64,000 nucleotides of DNA from Candidatus Nomurabacteria bacterium. GTDB taxonomy: Bacteria > Patescibacteria > Paceibacteria > UBA9973. Numbering within the stretch: the stretch's first letter is position 1; the number at the start of each line of letters is the position of its first letter. The notes under the pieces were generated by a model, which was not told the origin of the DNA, ran no database searches, and saw only the letters and a list, made by a program, of their open reading frames with translations. A program made the position numbers and the translations under genes. This document shows, piece by piece, positions 33,913 to 42,560 of this stretch. Location of the stretch: NCBI GenBank assembly GCA_023267435.1, contig JAHFNH010000001.1, positions 62,001 to 126,000 on the forward strand. The letters are read 5' to 3'.

Positions 33913-34401
33913 ATGTTCACATACAAAGAAATCGAAAAATCCTGTAAACGACTGGGAATCGATACAGAAAAAAGAGGTAAAAATCCTTTTGCTTTGGCTA
34001 AAACAATTTACGCCAAAGATAAATCCGCGAACCTAAAAGAGCTAGGGTTCCCTGAAAAGGAAAAGGTTCAAATTGAAAAAATTGGCAAACTGATTAATAA
34101 TTTATTTTCCCAACTCACATTTCCACGTTCTTTTAATTTAACAACCGAAGAAGGTAAATTAGAAAAAGAGATGGATGATAAAATAAGTAAATTTTTACCA
34201 ACCGCATGTCTTAGCCAAAAAGAGTGGCTTCAATCTGGAGCTCAAAAAGCTTCACTAAATGTTTCAGATTTTTCTTTGGATTCAGGTATTGTTTATGAAC
34301 TAGATAAAGAAAAAGTTAAAGCTATGAAAGATATGCACGATAGTGGTCCACGATATGTCCGTCTTAATAGAGGTGGTCACAATAGAAGATTTGGTGGATA
34401 A
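33913..34401 (+). CDS. Hypothetical protein with small-protein island promoter
   Basis: 162 residues, soluble, Lys-rich; MFTYKEIEKSCKRLGIDTEKRGKNPF, a middle helix region, and a Gly/Arg-rich end (VRLNRGGHNRRFGG). Not recognised. Its leader resembles those at 35089 and 36034, placing it in the same regulatory group. A terminator follows. Confidence 0.6.
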   Translation: MFTYKEIEKSCKRLGIDTEKRGKNPFALAKTIYAKDKSANLKELGFPEKEKVQIEKIGKLINNLFSQLTFPRSFNLTTEEGKLEKEMDDKISKFLPTACLSQKEWLQSGAQKASLNVSDFSLDSGIVYELDKEKVKAMKDMHDSGPRYVRLNRGGHNRRFGG

Positions 34402-34411
34402 ATTATTAATA

Positions 34412-34439
34412 AAAAAGACTGAAAAAATTCAGTCTTTTT
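34412..34439 (+). terminator. Terminator of gene 33913
   Basis: AAAAAGACTGAA-aaaa-TTCAGTCTTTTT followed by ATTTT. Confidence 0.8.
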
Positions 34440-34469
34440 ATTTTACCTAAACTCAAAACGAGATTTGCA

Positions 34470-34940
34470 CTATCTAAGCAATTTATACATATAGTATCTG
34501 GGATAATCTAATCCTTTTAATTCGGAAAATAATTTCATCCCTATTTTTTCATAAAAAACTTTTGATTCCCCTGTGGCAAGCATAACGACTTTCTTCTTCC
34601 ATCGTTTTTTAATTTCACAGAACAATCCTTTCATAAAAATTGTTCCCAGACCTTTCCCTTTATATTCCGGTTTTACCGCAAGGTATTCGATTGATACCAC
34701 TGAAGAAGTGTATTCATCTTGCTTTATTCGCGCAGATGCAAACAATTTTCCATCCTTATACAACCCATAGACAATACCTTTGTCTAAATCCGGAGAAACA
34801 CTAAGACTGTTAGCAATAAATCCGAGCATTAATTTTTTATAATTTTTCTTATTAGACGGACCTGATAAATAGGAAAGTTCAACAATTTCATCTATTGAAG
34901 TTGTTGGAGTTATGATTTTAACATCGAATTTTGTTTTCAT
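34470..34940 (-). CDS. GNAT-family N-acetyltransferase
   Basis: 156 residues. VSIEYLAVKPEYKGKGLGTIFMKGL is the acetyl-CoA-binding motif A (Q/RxxGxG/A variant KGKGLG). Transfers an acetyl group to an unknown amine. Divergent from the metallopeptidase gene 35089, with which it shares a dyad promoter. Confidence 0.85.
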   Translation of the reverse strand: MKTKFDVKIITPTTSIDEIVELSYLSGPSNKKNYKKLMLGFIANSLSVSPDLDKGIVYGLYKDGKLFASARIKQDEYTSSVVSIEYLAVKPEYKGKGLGTIFMKGLFCEIKKRWKKKVVMLATGESKVFYEKIGMKLFSELKGLDYPRYYMYKLLR

Positions 34941-34984
34941 TTGTCTATATTTATTTAGTTAGAACTATGTTTATTTCTAGTTTC

Positions 34985-35030
34985 AGACTATCAACAAACC
35001 ATTTACAAGTCAACATACTTGTGATATTGT
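34985..35030. promoter_or_regulatory. Dyad divergent promoter, site 1
   Basis: TTTACAAGTCAA (35002-35013, one mismatch from TTGAC-NN-GTCAA). Plus: TTTACA-17-TATTGT (35025-35030). Minus: TTGACT-17-TAGTCT (34990-34985). Drives 34940 and 35089. Confidence 0.6.
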
Positions 35031-35088
35031 TTGGTTAAATAAATTCCTGAAAAATAATCGAGCAATAGCTCATTAAAAACTTAAAACC

Positions 35089-35664
35089 ATGCTGATACTT
35101 AAAAAATTTCCTGAAATTAAGGATTGGGCACTGGATATAATGTCTAATACCCTACAATTTGAAACCGAACTTCCATATGAGTTGGGTCTAATCAAACAAA
35201 CTTCGTTATTTGTTAAAAAAACAATTAGATTAAAAATTATAAGAAACCAATTTTATTGGGGAACTTTAGGTTACGACAATACAATAACCATTGTAGAGAG
35301 ATTGGAAGGTTGGCAAAAGCTTCAAACAATTGGGCATGAAGTAGGACATGTTCTTGTTGATCATCACAACGACTTATACTGCTTGAAAGAACACCGTACA
35401 AAAGAATCTTTCCTGATTGATAAGGAAACGGGTAAAGAATTTATCGAAAATTGGCACGTTGAACTGGAGAAACAGGCGCAGGTATATTATCCTCCAACAG
35501 ATTTTCGTTCCAGAGAAAATATAGTTGAAATATTATGCGATGAGATAGGAATTTATTTTACTCAAAGAGTAAATAAGTTTAATAATCTTGAGTGTTATAG
35601 GGAAATTTGTCCTGACCAGCTACTTCTCTTTTCTGATGATGTTTTAAAAGCTCTTAAAAAATAA
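35089..35664 (+). CDS. Zinc metallopeptidase, HExxH type (ImmA/IrrE-like?)
   Basis: 191 residues. TIGHEVGHVLVDHH contains HEVGH, the zincin motif, at about residue 84; IVEILCDEIGIYF about 60 residues later offers a Glu/Asp third ligand. Size and layout resemble ImmA/IrrE peptidases, which cleave a phage or stress repressor, but no HTH partner is adjacent. Leader holds a GAGC-AATA-GCTC hairpin then CATTAAAAAC, as upstream of gene 51254. Confidence 0.7.
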   Translation: MLILKKFPEIKDWALDIMSNTLQFETELPYELGLIKQTSLFVKKTIRLKIIRNQFYWGTLGYDNTITIVERLEGWQKLQTIGHEVGHVLVDHHNDLYCLKEHRTKESFLIDKETGKEFIENWHVELEKQAQVYYPPTDFRSRENIVEILCDEIGIYFTQRVNKFNNLECYREICPDQLLLFSDDVLKALKK

Positions 35665-35677
35665 TTTAAGAGCTTTT
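35646..35677 (+). terminator. Terminator overlapping the end of gene 35089
   Basis: AAAAGCTCTTAAA and ATTTAAGAGCTTTTTT; the first arm encodes the last codons (KALKK) of the metallopeptidase. Confidence 0.75.
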
Positions 35678-35715
35678 TTATTTCCTTGCCCATTACAACA
35701 TTCACAAAAATAAAA

Positions 35716-35737
35716 AAACCTGAATTTACTCAGGTTC
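35716..35737 (-). terminator. Terminator of the 51-residue membrane protein gene
   Basis: AACCTGA-atttac-TCAGGTT; on the minus strand it is followed by TTTTTTTATTTTTG. Confidence 0.75.
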
Positions 35738-35893
35738 TTAAATACGCAAATCAATTATTCCAAAAATTGCTAATAATAACACTGTAAAGGAAAAAACAGC
35801 TGAAATTATTGCAAAATAAAAGGAGCTGTTTAAAATAATTCGTTCAACTAATGTTTGCTCGTATTCAGTATACTCATTTTTAAAAGTCTTCAT
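35738..35893 (-). CDS. Small single-helix membrane protein (51 aa)
   Basis: A short gene I read directly: it begins MKTFKNEYTEYEQTLVERII and has one membrane helix (FAIISAVFSFTVLLLAIFGII). It has a promoter (TTGACA-17-TAGTAT) from the dyad site upstream and a terminator downstream, which supports it being real. Function unknown; size and context would fit an immunity or toxin-like peptide, but nothing specific shows that. Confidence 0.6.
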   Translation of the reverse strand: MKTFKNEYTEYEQTLVERIILNSSFYFAIISAVFSFTVLLLAIFGIIDLRI

Positions 35894-35940
35894 TTTATTT
35901 AAGTTTTTAATTTTTAGAACTCCGTTTATTATCTATCCCT

Positions 35941-35986
35941 ATACTACTATCAAATCTTTGACCTGTCAACGCATTTATGATATTGT
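35941..35986. promoter_or_regulatory. Dyad divergent promoter, site 2
   Basis: TTGACCTGTCAA (35958-35969), perfect dyad. Plus: TTGACC-17-TATTGT. Minus: TTGACA-17-TAGTAT. Drives 36034 and 35893. The plus leader repeats TTTGGTTAGAAATT and a GTTAGA/TCTAAC hairpin. Confidence 0.7.
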
Positions 35987-36033
35987 TTGGTTAGAAATTT
36001 TGTTATTGTCTAACTCTCTAAATACCTTGAAAA

Positions 36034-36447
36034 ATGAAAAATCTAACTATTTTATTAGACCCAGCATATACTCTTGACTGGCGCGTGCTATTTATTTTCA
36101 TAATTTTTTTTATCATTGCAATGTTTCTTATAAAGAGAACAATAGACAAGTCGTCTAAAACAGTTATCATTGAACCTGACAAAACCCTTCAACTTCAGGA
36201 GCTTCTTCTTAAAAGAACTATCATTGTTTTAAGAACAGACAGGAAATTACCAATTGTTCAATATATTGAAGATTACCAAGAAGGTCTTAACACGGGAATG
36301 TTTGCTAATACATTTTATCTTGATAATTACGGTGAAGATAAATTATTAGAAGGAAAAACGTACGACATCGAATCAACCGGCAAAGGACAAATTCGATCAT
36401 TGCGACAAGTTTCAATGTTGATTTGCGAAGATTTTATTGTGCATTAG
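36034..36447 (+). CDS. Membrane-anchored hypothetical protein
   Basis: 137 residues: one N-terminal membrane helix (VLFIFIIFFIIAMFLI) and a cytoplasmic or outside domain of about 95 residues. Not recognised. Expressed from dyad promoter site 2, with a terminator at 36457-36491. Confidence 0.6.
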   Translation: MKNLTILLDPAYTLDWRVLFIFIIFFIIAMFLIKRTIDKSSKTVIIEPDKTLQLQELLLKRTIIVLRTDRKLPIVQYIEDYQEGLNTGMFANTFYLDNYGEDKLLEGKTYDIESTGKGQIRSLRQVSMLICEDFIVH

Positions 36448-36456
36448 TTAAAAAAT

Positions 36457-36491
36457 CAAAAAACCAATCACTATATAGTGGTTGGTTTTTT
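36457..36491 (+). terminator. Terminator of gene 36034
   Basis: AAAAAACCAATCACTA / TAGTGGTTGGTTTTTT stem with T-run; could also serve the convergent DUF1653 gene. Confidence 0.8.
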
Positions 36492-36706
36492 TATTTTTCT
36501 ATAAATCTAAACCTTGGAATTTGTTTTCCTTCAACTTCTACATTTTCTAAAAACATTTTCAATGGTCTAACCCATAAATCATTTTCACCATACAAAGCGC
36601 GGTAAACAACCAACTCTTCTAGAGTTTCACTGTGTTTAGCCACACCAATGACTTCATATTGTTTGCCTTTATAATGTTCGTATTTCCCTAATTTTATTTT
36701 AGGCAT
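36491..36706 (-). CDS. DUF1653 protein
   Basis: 71 residues: GKYEHYKGKQYEVIGVAKHSETLEELVVYRALYG and LWVRPLKMFLE match the DUF1653 pattern of a small beta-barrel protein often found with nucleotide-metabolism genes. Function unknown. Directly downstream (6 nt) of the isochorismatase-like gene. Confidence 0.85.
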   Translation of the reverse strand: MPKIKLGKYEHYKGKQYEVIGVAKHSETLEELVVYRALYGENDLWVRPLKMFLENVEVEGKQIPRFRFIEK

Positions 36707-36712
36707 AAATTT

Positions 36713-37240
36713 TTATTTTATTTGATCCACCTTTTTTAAAATTCCCACTCGTTTCAATATCCGCAAAGCACAATCTCTCACTTCTTTATGTTTGCTGGAT
36801 GAAGCTGTGCATTCCTCTATAACGTAAGTGAAAAATCCAAGATCAAAAGATTCATAAGCCGTAGCTAAAACACAATCATCTGTATCACACCCGACAATAT
36901 GAATTTCTTCAATTCCCTTTTCTTTTAAAATTGAAAGTATATTTGGGTTGCCTTTAAAAACCGACTTGGTTTCTTTTTCTACCTTTACGTAATTCTTGTC
37001 TTTTAAAAGCTCAGTGATTTCAGGCACAGTGTAAAAATTTTCGTCTTTAGGACAAACCCAATCTGTCTGTTTATTCCAAAGAGAATTTTTCTCTGCATGA
37101 AAAAGAGATTCAATATAAAGATCATAAGGAACATTTTTTATAAGTTCCACAATAGCAGGAATTACAAAACTACTATTTTCTTTAACAAATGCCGGTTGCA
37201 CATCCACTATTATCAATGCTTTCTTTTTTATGTTTTCCAT
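36713..37240 (-). CDS. Isochorismatase-family cysteine hydrolase
   Basis: 175 residues. The catalytic triad is visible: Asp in IIVDVQPAF, Lys in KETKSVFKG, Cys in GCDTDDCVLATA, with the cis-peptide before the Cys. The family includes nicotinamidases, but metal-ligand His residues of true PncA are not clear, so the substrate is left open. In a run with a GNAT and malic enzyme on the minus strand. Confidence 0.85.
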   Translation of the reverse strand: MENIKKKALIIVDVQPAFVKENSSFVIPAIVELIKNVPYDLYIESLFHAEKNSLWNKQTDWVCPKDENFYTVPEITELLKDKNYVKVEKETKSVFKGNPNILSILKEKGIEEIHIVGCDTDDCVLATAYESFDLGFFTYVIEECTASSSKHKEVRDCALRILKRVGILKKVDQIK

Positions 37241-37259
37241 TTTTATATTACTTCAAATT

Positions 37260-37706
37260 TCATAAATAAAGTTGAAATACCTTACACTCACCACCAGATT
37301 CGTCTTTTGTTATTCTACGCAATATCCATCCATTTCTTAAAAGGAATTCCTCAATTATGGCGTTATCTGTACAAGTTAGAACGATCTTTTCTTTTTGATT
37401 TTTAAGAAATTCAATGCGTTTTTCATATAAGGTTTTATAAATACCCTGTTTTCGATATTCTGGTAAAACAACAGCATCTGCAAGCCATGGTAAACCATTA
37501 TCAATGTTATCTGGACTTGCAACTCTAGTAATACTTCCAAAACCCACCAGCTTATCTTTTTCAAAACAACCAATAATATAATCAGCTTTTTTAAGTTCAC
37601 TCCATGCATCAACTGGATAATCCAAACCCCAAGAATATTCTTGAATCATTTGAGCGCATTCTTTAGCTTCTGGTTCTGTTGTAGATATTTCCCTGTAATT
37701 AAACAT
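37260..37706 (-). CDS. GNAT-family acetyltransferase
   Basis: 148 residues. LADAVVLPEYRKQGIYKTLYEKRIEFLK is motif A with RKQGIY; the C-terminal EEFLLRNGWILRRI fits motif B. Substrate unknown. 5 nt downstream of the malic enzyme stop-to-start gap, so likely co-transcribed. Confidence 0.85.
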   Translation of the reverse strand: MFNYREISTTEPEAKECAQMIQEYSWGLDYPVDAWSELKKADYIIGCFEKDKLVGFGSITRVASPDNIDNGLPWLADAVVLPEYRKQGIYKTLYEKRIEFLKNQKEKIVLTCTDNAIIEEFLLRNGWILRRITKDESGGECKVFQLYL

Positions 37707-37711
37707 AATTT

Positions 37712-38860
37712 TTATTTAAACTCCTGAATTTTATTTGATACCAAAGTCACCACTCCTTTATCAAACATTGTTGGGACAATATTTTCTGGTGATAAGTCGG
37801 TAACATAGTCTGCAAGTGCTTGTGCTATTGCACTGAACATTTCTATTTTAAATTGTGGAATATTTGCTTCAAGCATTCCTTTGAAGGCTCCGGGAAAAAC
37901 AAGAGAATTATTTATCTGATTTGGAAAATCACTACGACCAGTGGCTATAATAAATGCACCGGCAGATTTCGCAACATCCGGCATTATTTCTGGAGTTGGG
38001 TTTGCGAGTCCGAAAATGACCGGCTTCTCTGCCATTGTCTTCACCATCTCTTGCGTCAGCACTCCGGGTTTTGATAAACCAATAAAAATATTTGCGCCTT
38101 TCACAGCATCGGCAAGACTTCCCTCTTTTGCATCTGCGACACTGCCATTTAACAATTCTATTTTTTCTGGAGTTAAATCAGCTCTATCTTTATGAATGAT
38201 TCCTTTACTGTCACAAAAAATAATATTTTTTACTCCGTACACTAAAAGAAGTCTCGCAGTCGCGACGCCGGCGGCACCAATACCACTGATCACCACTTTT
38301 ACTTCTTCTTTTGATAAGTTTAGAAGTTTCAAAGAATTAATCACTGCTGAAAGAGTCACAGTCGCGGCACCCCATTGATCATCATGCATGACTGGAATAT
38401 TTAATTCTTTGCGTAAACGAGATTCTATTTCAAAACATCTAGGAGCAGAAATATCTTCTAAATTAATTCCCCCGAAAACTGGCGCTATTTGCTTCACAGC
38501 TTTGATGATTTCTTCAGTATCTTGAGTGTCTAGGCAGATTGGAAAAGCATCCACACCCGCGAATTCTTTAAATATTGCTGCTTTTCCTTCCATGACAGGT
38601 ATCGCTGCCAAAGCACCAAGGTTTCCAAGCCCTAAAATAGCGGAACCGTCGGAAACAATAGCGACAGTATTTCTTTTTAATGTGTATTCGCGAGCTAAAG
38701 ATGGGTCACGAGCGATTTCTCTAGAGACTTCAGCTACCCCGGGGCTATAAGCCAAAGAAAGAGCCTCTCGAGAATCGAGTTTTACCTTGCTAATTGTCTC
38801 TAATTTTCCACGAAATTCTTTGTGTAATTCCAGTGATTTTTTGTATATGTCATTATTCAT
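37712..38860 (-). CDS. Malic enzyme (NAD(P)-dependent malate dehydrogenase, decarboxylating)
   Basis: 382 residues from ATG at 38860, six nt after TATAAT; the upstream extension is not coding-like. LAYSPGVAEVSREI, TVAIVSDGSAILGLGNLG, GINLEDISAPRCFEIE and IPVMHDDQWGAATVTL (usual HDDQHGTA) give the Lys/Tyr and metal sites; ISGIGAAGVATARLL is the Rossmann motif. It converts malate to pyruvate and CO2, supplying reductant in a minimal metabolism. Confidence 0.92.
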   Translation of the reverse strand: MNNDIYKKSLELHKEFRGKLETISKVKLDSREALSLAYSPGVAEVSREIARDPSLAREYTLKRNTVAIVSDGSAILGLGNLGALAAIPVMEGKAAIFKEFAGVDAFPICLDTQDTEEIIKAVKQIAPVFGGINLEDISAPRCFEIESRLRKELNIPVMHDDQWGAATVTLSAVINSLKLLNLSKEEVKVVISGIGAAGVATARLLLVYGVKNIIFCDSKGIIHKDRADLTPEKIELLNGSVADAKEGSLADAVKGANIFIGLSKPGVLTQEMVKTMAEKPVIFGLANPTPEIMPDVAKSAGAFIIATGRSDFPNQINNSLVFPGAFKGMLEANIPQFKIEMFSAIAQALADYVTDLSPENIVPTMFDKGVVTLVSNKIQEFK

Positions 38861-38866
38861 TTTTTC

Positions 38867-38895
38867 ATTATACTCCCAATCTAAATTTGTGTAAA
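38867..38895 (-). promoter_or_regulatory. Promoter of malic enzyme gene, predicted leaderless
   Basis: TTTACA, 17 nt, TATAAT, 6 nt, ATG on the minus strand. Confidence 0.7.
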
Positions 38896-38981
38896 AATTG
38901 TCCCGATAAGGCATTACAGAGCTTCGTAAAATGAAGATGGCTTTGACAAAAGAGTTGACGAATTTTATTTTATCTAAAAAT

Positions 38982-39044
38982 TTCACAAGGCTACTTTTCT
39001 AAAGTATAATTAACCAACTGTCGCAAAAAAAATATGAGACAGTT
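38982..39044 (+). promoter_or_regulatory. Promoter and inverted repeat before the RNR gene
   Basis: TTCACA, 17 nt, TATAAT (39005-39010), then AACTGTC (39016-39022) and GACAGTT (39038-39044) as an inverted repeat at the predicted start site. About 79 nt of leader follow. Could be an operator or an RNA hairpin. No cobalamin-riboswitch motif is visible. Confidence 0.5.
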
Positions 39045-39095
39045 ATAAAAATTTTTTTAGTTTTCTTAAAATTTATTAATAATATTTTCAATAAC

Positions 39096-41399
39096 ATGGA
39101 TAAAGAAAAAAAAGGCGCAATTACCAAAAAAAATACCAAGAAATACAAACAATTGGATCAAATCCAGAAACGTGATGGCATGATTGTGCCTTTTGATGAG
39201 ACTCGCATTACCCATGCGATCATGAAAGCTATGAGCATGTCTGACGAAGGCAGTGAAGCTGATGCGGAGATGGTTATGGATGACGTAGTAGACGCTCTTT
39301 TGGCTCTAAAAAAGGAACAAGGAGGTAAAAACTTCGTTCCCCAAGTAGAAACCATCCAAGATCTTATTGAAAATAAATTAATTGCCTCAAATTTCGCTAA
39401 AACAGCCAAGCATTTCATTCTTTATCGAACAGAACGCACCACTTTGCGCCAGAAAATAGGTTTTGTTCCAGAAAAAGTCAAAGAACTTGTCACTGAAAGT
39501 AAAAAATATTTTAGAAACCCATTAGCTGAATTCGTTTACTACCGATCTTATGCTCGATGGATCCCTGAAGAAGGACGTCGAGAGACTTGGATCGAGACAG
39601 TCGATCGTTATATCGACTTCATGCGTGAAAATATGGGTTCCAAAATAACCGAAACTGAGTACAAAGAAGTTCGCGAAGCAATACTTAGACAAGAAGCTAT
39701 GCCTTCAATGCGTTTATTGCAATTCGCGGGTAAAGCAGCCAACAGAACAAACGTCTGCGCTTATAACTGTTCATTCATCTCTCCAAAATCTTTCCAAGAC
39801 TTCGCTGAAATAATGTATATCTCTATGTGCGGTACTGGTGCCGGCTGGTCTGTCGAAAGTGAAAATATCCAAGCTCTTCCTCAAATCAAAAAACAAACTG
39901 GTAAAAAACTTCCTGACTACGTTATTCCTGACAGTAAAGAAGGTTGGGCAGATGCTTTCAGCTTCGCATTGAAAACATGGTTCGAAGGTAATGATGTTGT
40001 TTTTGATTACTCTCTGATTCGTCCAGCTGGTGCAAGATTAAAAACAATGGGAGGCAAAAGTTCTGGACCAGAACCGCTTCGTTCATTAATCGACTTTTCT
40101 CGTGAGAGAATTATTCGAAAGCAAGGCAGACACTTAACCAACCTAGATGCGCACGACATCATCTGCAAGATCGGTGAATGTGTCGTCGCTGGAGGTGTCC
40201 GACGCAGTGCGATGATTTCTCTTTCTGATTTAGATGACGATGCTATTCGTGATTCTAAAAAAGGAGCTTTTTATGTAAATGAAGGACAAAGAATGCTCGC
40301 AAACAATTCTGCTGTTTATAATTCCAAACCATCCACTCAAGAATTTTTGGATGAATGGACTGCTCTTGTAAAAAGTGGCAGTGGAGAAAGAGGTATTTTC
40401 AACCGTGGTGGACTCGCAAAAACATTACCTAAACGTCGACTAGCTCAATTTAAAGATGGCCAGTATCCATCTTGGGGAACAAACCCATGTGGAGAAATTA
40501 TTCTGCAATCAAAACAATTCTGTAACTTGAGTGAAGTTGTCGCCCGAGCCGACGATACCGAGGAAACTCTTTTGAAAAAAGTTCGTATTGCGACAATTAT
40601 CGGAACGTATCAATCATCCCTTACTTATTTCCCTTACCTTTCCAAGGAATGGAAAAAGAACTGTGAGAAAGAAAGACTACTCGGAGTATCAATCACAGGG
40701 CAATGGGATTCTGGCTTGGTTCGAGAAGCAAAAATACTTGAGAAATTAAAAAATACATCTATTGAAGTAAATAAAAAATACGCCAAGCGTTTCGGAATCG
40801 GACAATCAACCTGTATCACCTGCGTGAAGCCATCTGGAACAGTCTCTCAGACTGTTGATTGTGCATCTGGCATGCATCCTCGCCATGCTCCGTACTATAT
40901 TCGCCGCGTTCGTATTTCTGCTACCGATACTCTTTTTAAAATGTTGAAAGATCAAGGCATGCCTTTTTATCCAGAAGTAGGACAGACAGTAGAAAATGCT
41001 TCGACCTATGTTTTAGAATTCCCTGTCAAAGCTCCTGAAGGTGCAATCTGCAAAGATGACATCAGCGCATTGCGACAACTCGAACACTGGAAGGTTGTTA
41101 AACAGCATTACACTGAACACAATCCTTCTGTGACTATCTCTGTCGGAGAAGATGAATGGATCACTGTTGCCAACTGGGTTTATGAAAATTGGGATCTTGT
41201 CGGAGGACTTTCTTTCCTTCCCCGTTCCAACCATGTCTACCAGCTCGCTCCTTATGAAGCTATCACTAAAGAAAAATATGAAGAGATGCTCATGAAAGTA
41301 GATTGTCTCGATTTCTCTAAGATCGTCACTTACGAAACTGTCGACGAAACAGAATTGAAAAAAGAACTTGCTTGCGTCGGTGGTGTGTGTGAAATTTAA
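39096..41399 (+). CDS. Adenosylcobalamin-dependent ribonucleoside-triphosphate reductase (class II)
   Basis: 767 residues. An ATP-cone lies at about 20-115 (IQKRDGMIVPFDETRITHAI), then a class II barrel: MPSMRLLQFAGKA, NVCAYNCSFI, SMCGTGAGWSVE, VAGGVRRSAMI, and NPCGEIILQSKQFCNLSEV with the radical-site Cys and acidic residue. The C-terminal LACVGGVCEI supplies the reducing thiols. It makes deoxynucleotides without oxygen, using imported B12. The PduO gene follows 23 nt later. Confidence 0.93.
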   Translation: MDKEKKGAITKKNTKKYKQLDQIQKRDGMIVPFDETRITHAIMKAMSMSDEGSEADAEMVMDDVVDALLALKKEQGGKNFVPQVETIQDLIENKLIASNFAKTAKHFILYRTERTTLRQKIGFVPEKVKELVTESKKYFRNPLAEFVYYRSYARWIPEEGRRETWIETVDRYIDFMRENMGSKITETEYKEVREAILRQEAMPSMRLLQFAGKAANRTNVCAYNCSFISPKSFQDFAEIMYISMCGTGAGWSVESENIQALPQIKKQTGKKLPDYVIPDSKEGWADAFSFALKTWFEGNDVVFDYSLIRPAGARLKTMGGKSSGPEPLRSLIDFSRERIIRKQGRHLTNLDAHDIICKIGECVVAGGVRRSAMISLSDLDDDAIRDSKKGAFYVNEGQRMLANNSAVYNSKPSTQEFLDEWTALVKSGSGERGIFNRGGLAKTLPKRRLAQFKDGQYPSWGTNPCGEIILQSKQFCNLSEVVARADDTEETLLKKVRIATIIGTYQSSLTYFPYLSKEWKKNCEKERLLGVSITGQWDSGLVREAKILEKLKNTSIEVNKKYAKRFGIGQSTCITCVKPSGTVSQTVDCASGMHPRHAPYYIRRVRISATDTLFKMLKDQGMPFYPEVGQTVENASTYVLEFPVKAPEGAICKDDISALRQLEHWKVVKQHYTEHNPSVTISVGEDEWITVANWVYENWDLVGGLSFLPRSNHVYQLAPYEAITKEKYEEMLMKVDCLDFSKIVTYETVDETELKKELACVGGVCEI

Positions 41400-41422
41400 T
41401 AGATATAATCTATAAAATAAAA

Positions 41423-41980
41423 ATGCTATACACTAGAAAAGGAGATGATGGCACAACTAAAACATTCGGATGTGATCAAAGAATTTCTAAAAGTGGGGCT
41501 ATAGCTGAAGCACTAGGATCTCTCGATGAAATAAATTCTTTTCTGGGACTCGTAAAAATAAAAGCAAATAAAATTTCCTTTGTCTTGCCAACAGGGGAAA
41601 TTTTGCTTCCAGAAACAATAAACCAAATCCAGCAAGACCTTTTTATTATTCAAGCCGAGCTGGCTGGCGCAGAAAAAACTATTTCAGAAGAGAAAGTAAA
41701 ATGGCTGGAAGATATAATAAATGGCATAGAAAAAATACTTCCTCCGATTAAAACATTTTTTGTCTCCGGTGGCACTGAACTCGCAACATTATCAGACATC
41801 GCTCGCACTATCACCCGCCGAGCTGAAAGACGAGTCGTCGGTGTATCAGAAGAAAAAATTCAACCTGTCAGCAAAAACACTCTCGCCTATTTAAATCGCC
41901 TATCAAGTATTCTCTATGCCTTTGCTCGTGTTTCAAATCACATAGCTGGTATTGTAGAAGAATCACCAAAATATTCTTAA
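41423..41980 (+). CDS. Cob(I)alamin adenosyltransferase, PduO type
   Basis: 185 residues. MLYTRKGDDGTTKTFG is the ATP-binding N-terminus; ALGSLDEINSFLGL and DIARTITRRAERRVV are further PduO motifs, with the C-terminal YLNRLSSILYAFAR. It adds the adenosyl group to cobalamin, providing the cofactor of the RNR just upstream. A TATAAT lies 13 nt before the ATG, so it may also have its own promoter. Confidence 0.93.
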   Translation: MLYTRKGDDGTTKTFGCDQRISKSGAIAEALGSLDEINSFLGLVKIKANKISFVLPTGEILLPETINQIQQDLFIIQAELAGAEKTISEEKVKWLEDIINGIEKILPPIKTFFVSGGTELATLSDIARTITRRAERRVVGVSEEKIQPVSKNTLAYLNRLSSILYAFARVSNHIAGIVEESPKYS

Positions 41981-42051
41981 GAATAGAAATTTGATTGAAA
42001 TTGAAGTTTTTTGTCGCATTTACAATGCAGTTATTGTATAATTTATAATAT

Positions 42052-42504
42052 ATGAAGATCGAATGGCAGGCACCAGAGTATGAAGATAAAAAGAGAAGCA
42101 TTGATTGGTTTTGGGCGCTCGGCATCATCGTCGTTGCAGGCTCTATAACCTCGATTATTTTTGGTGATTATTTTTTTGCCATACTTCTAATCTTGGGTGG
42201 ATTAATGCTTGGATTTTTCGCAACCCAAAAACCTGGAATGGTCACCTATGAAATGACTGAAAAGGGAATAAAAATAAATACGGAATTTTATCCTTTCAAA
42301 AATATGAAATCTTTCTGGATTCAGATGGAGCCAAAGTTTATTCTCTTTATAAAAATAGACCGTTTCTTTATGCCAATTATTTCCATGCCAATAGAAATGG
42401 ATAAAGCTGAAGAAATAAATAAATTAATGATAGAAAATAACATTCCCGAGGAAGAAATGAAACCACATATGTCTGAAAACATAATGGACAATCTGGGATT
42501 CTAA
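42052..42504 (+). CDS. Membrane protein with two helices and a PH-like domain, unknown
   Basis: 150 residues: WFWALGIIVVAGSITSIIF and YFFAILLILGGLMLGFFA form a hairpin in the membrane; the rest looks like a small PH/YcxB-type beta domain (MTEKGIKINTEFYPFKNMKSFWI). Such proteins are frequent in CPR. Function unknown. TATAAT ends 9 nt before the ATG. Confidence 0.7.
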   Translation: MKIEWQAPEYEDKKRSIDWFWALGIIVVAGSITSIIFGDYFFAILLILGGLMLGFFATQKPGMVTYEMTEKGIKINTEFYPFKNMKSFWIQMEPKFILFIKIDRFFMPIISMPIEMDKAEEINKLMIENNIPEEEMKPHMSENIMDNLGF

Positions 42505-42560
42505 ATTTTAGCCTAACTTGGACTTTTTTCAAAAAACTGCTAATGTGTAATTGTTCGAAT

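Noticed and set aside
39011..39095. Cobalamin riboswitch before the B12-dependent RNR
   Set aside because: The leader is only about 79 nt, AT-rich, and has no B12-box-like motif.
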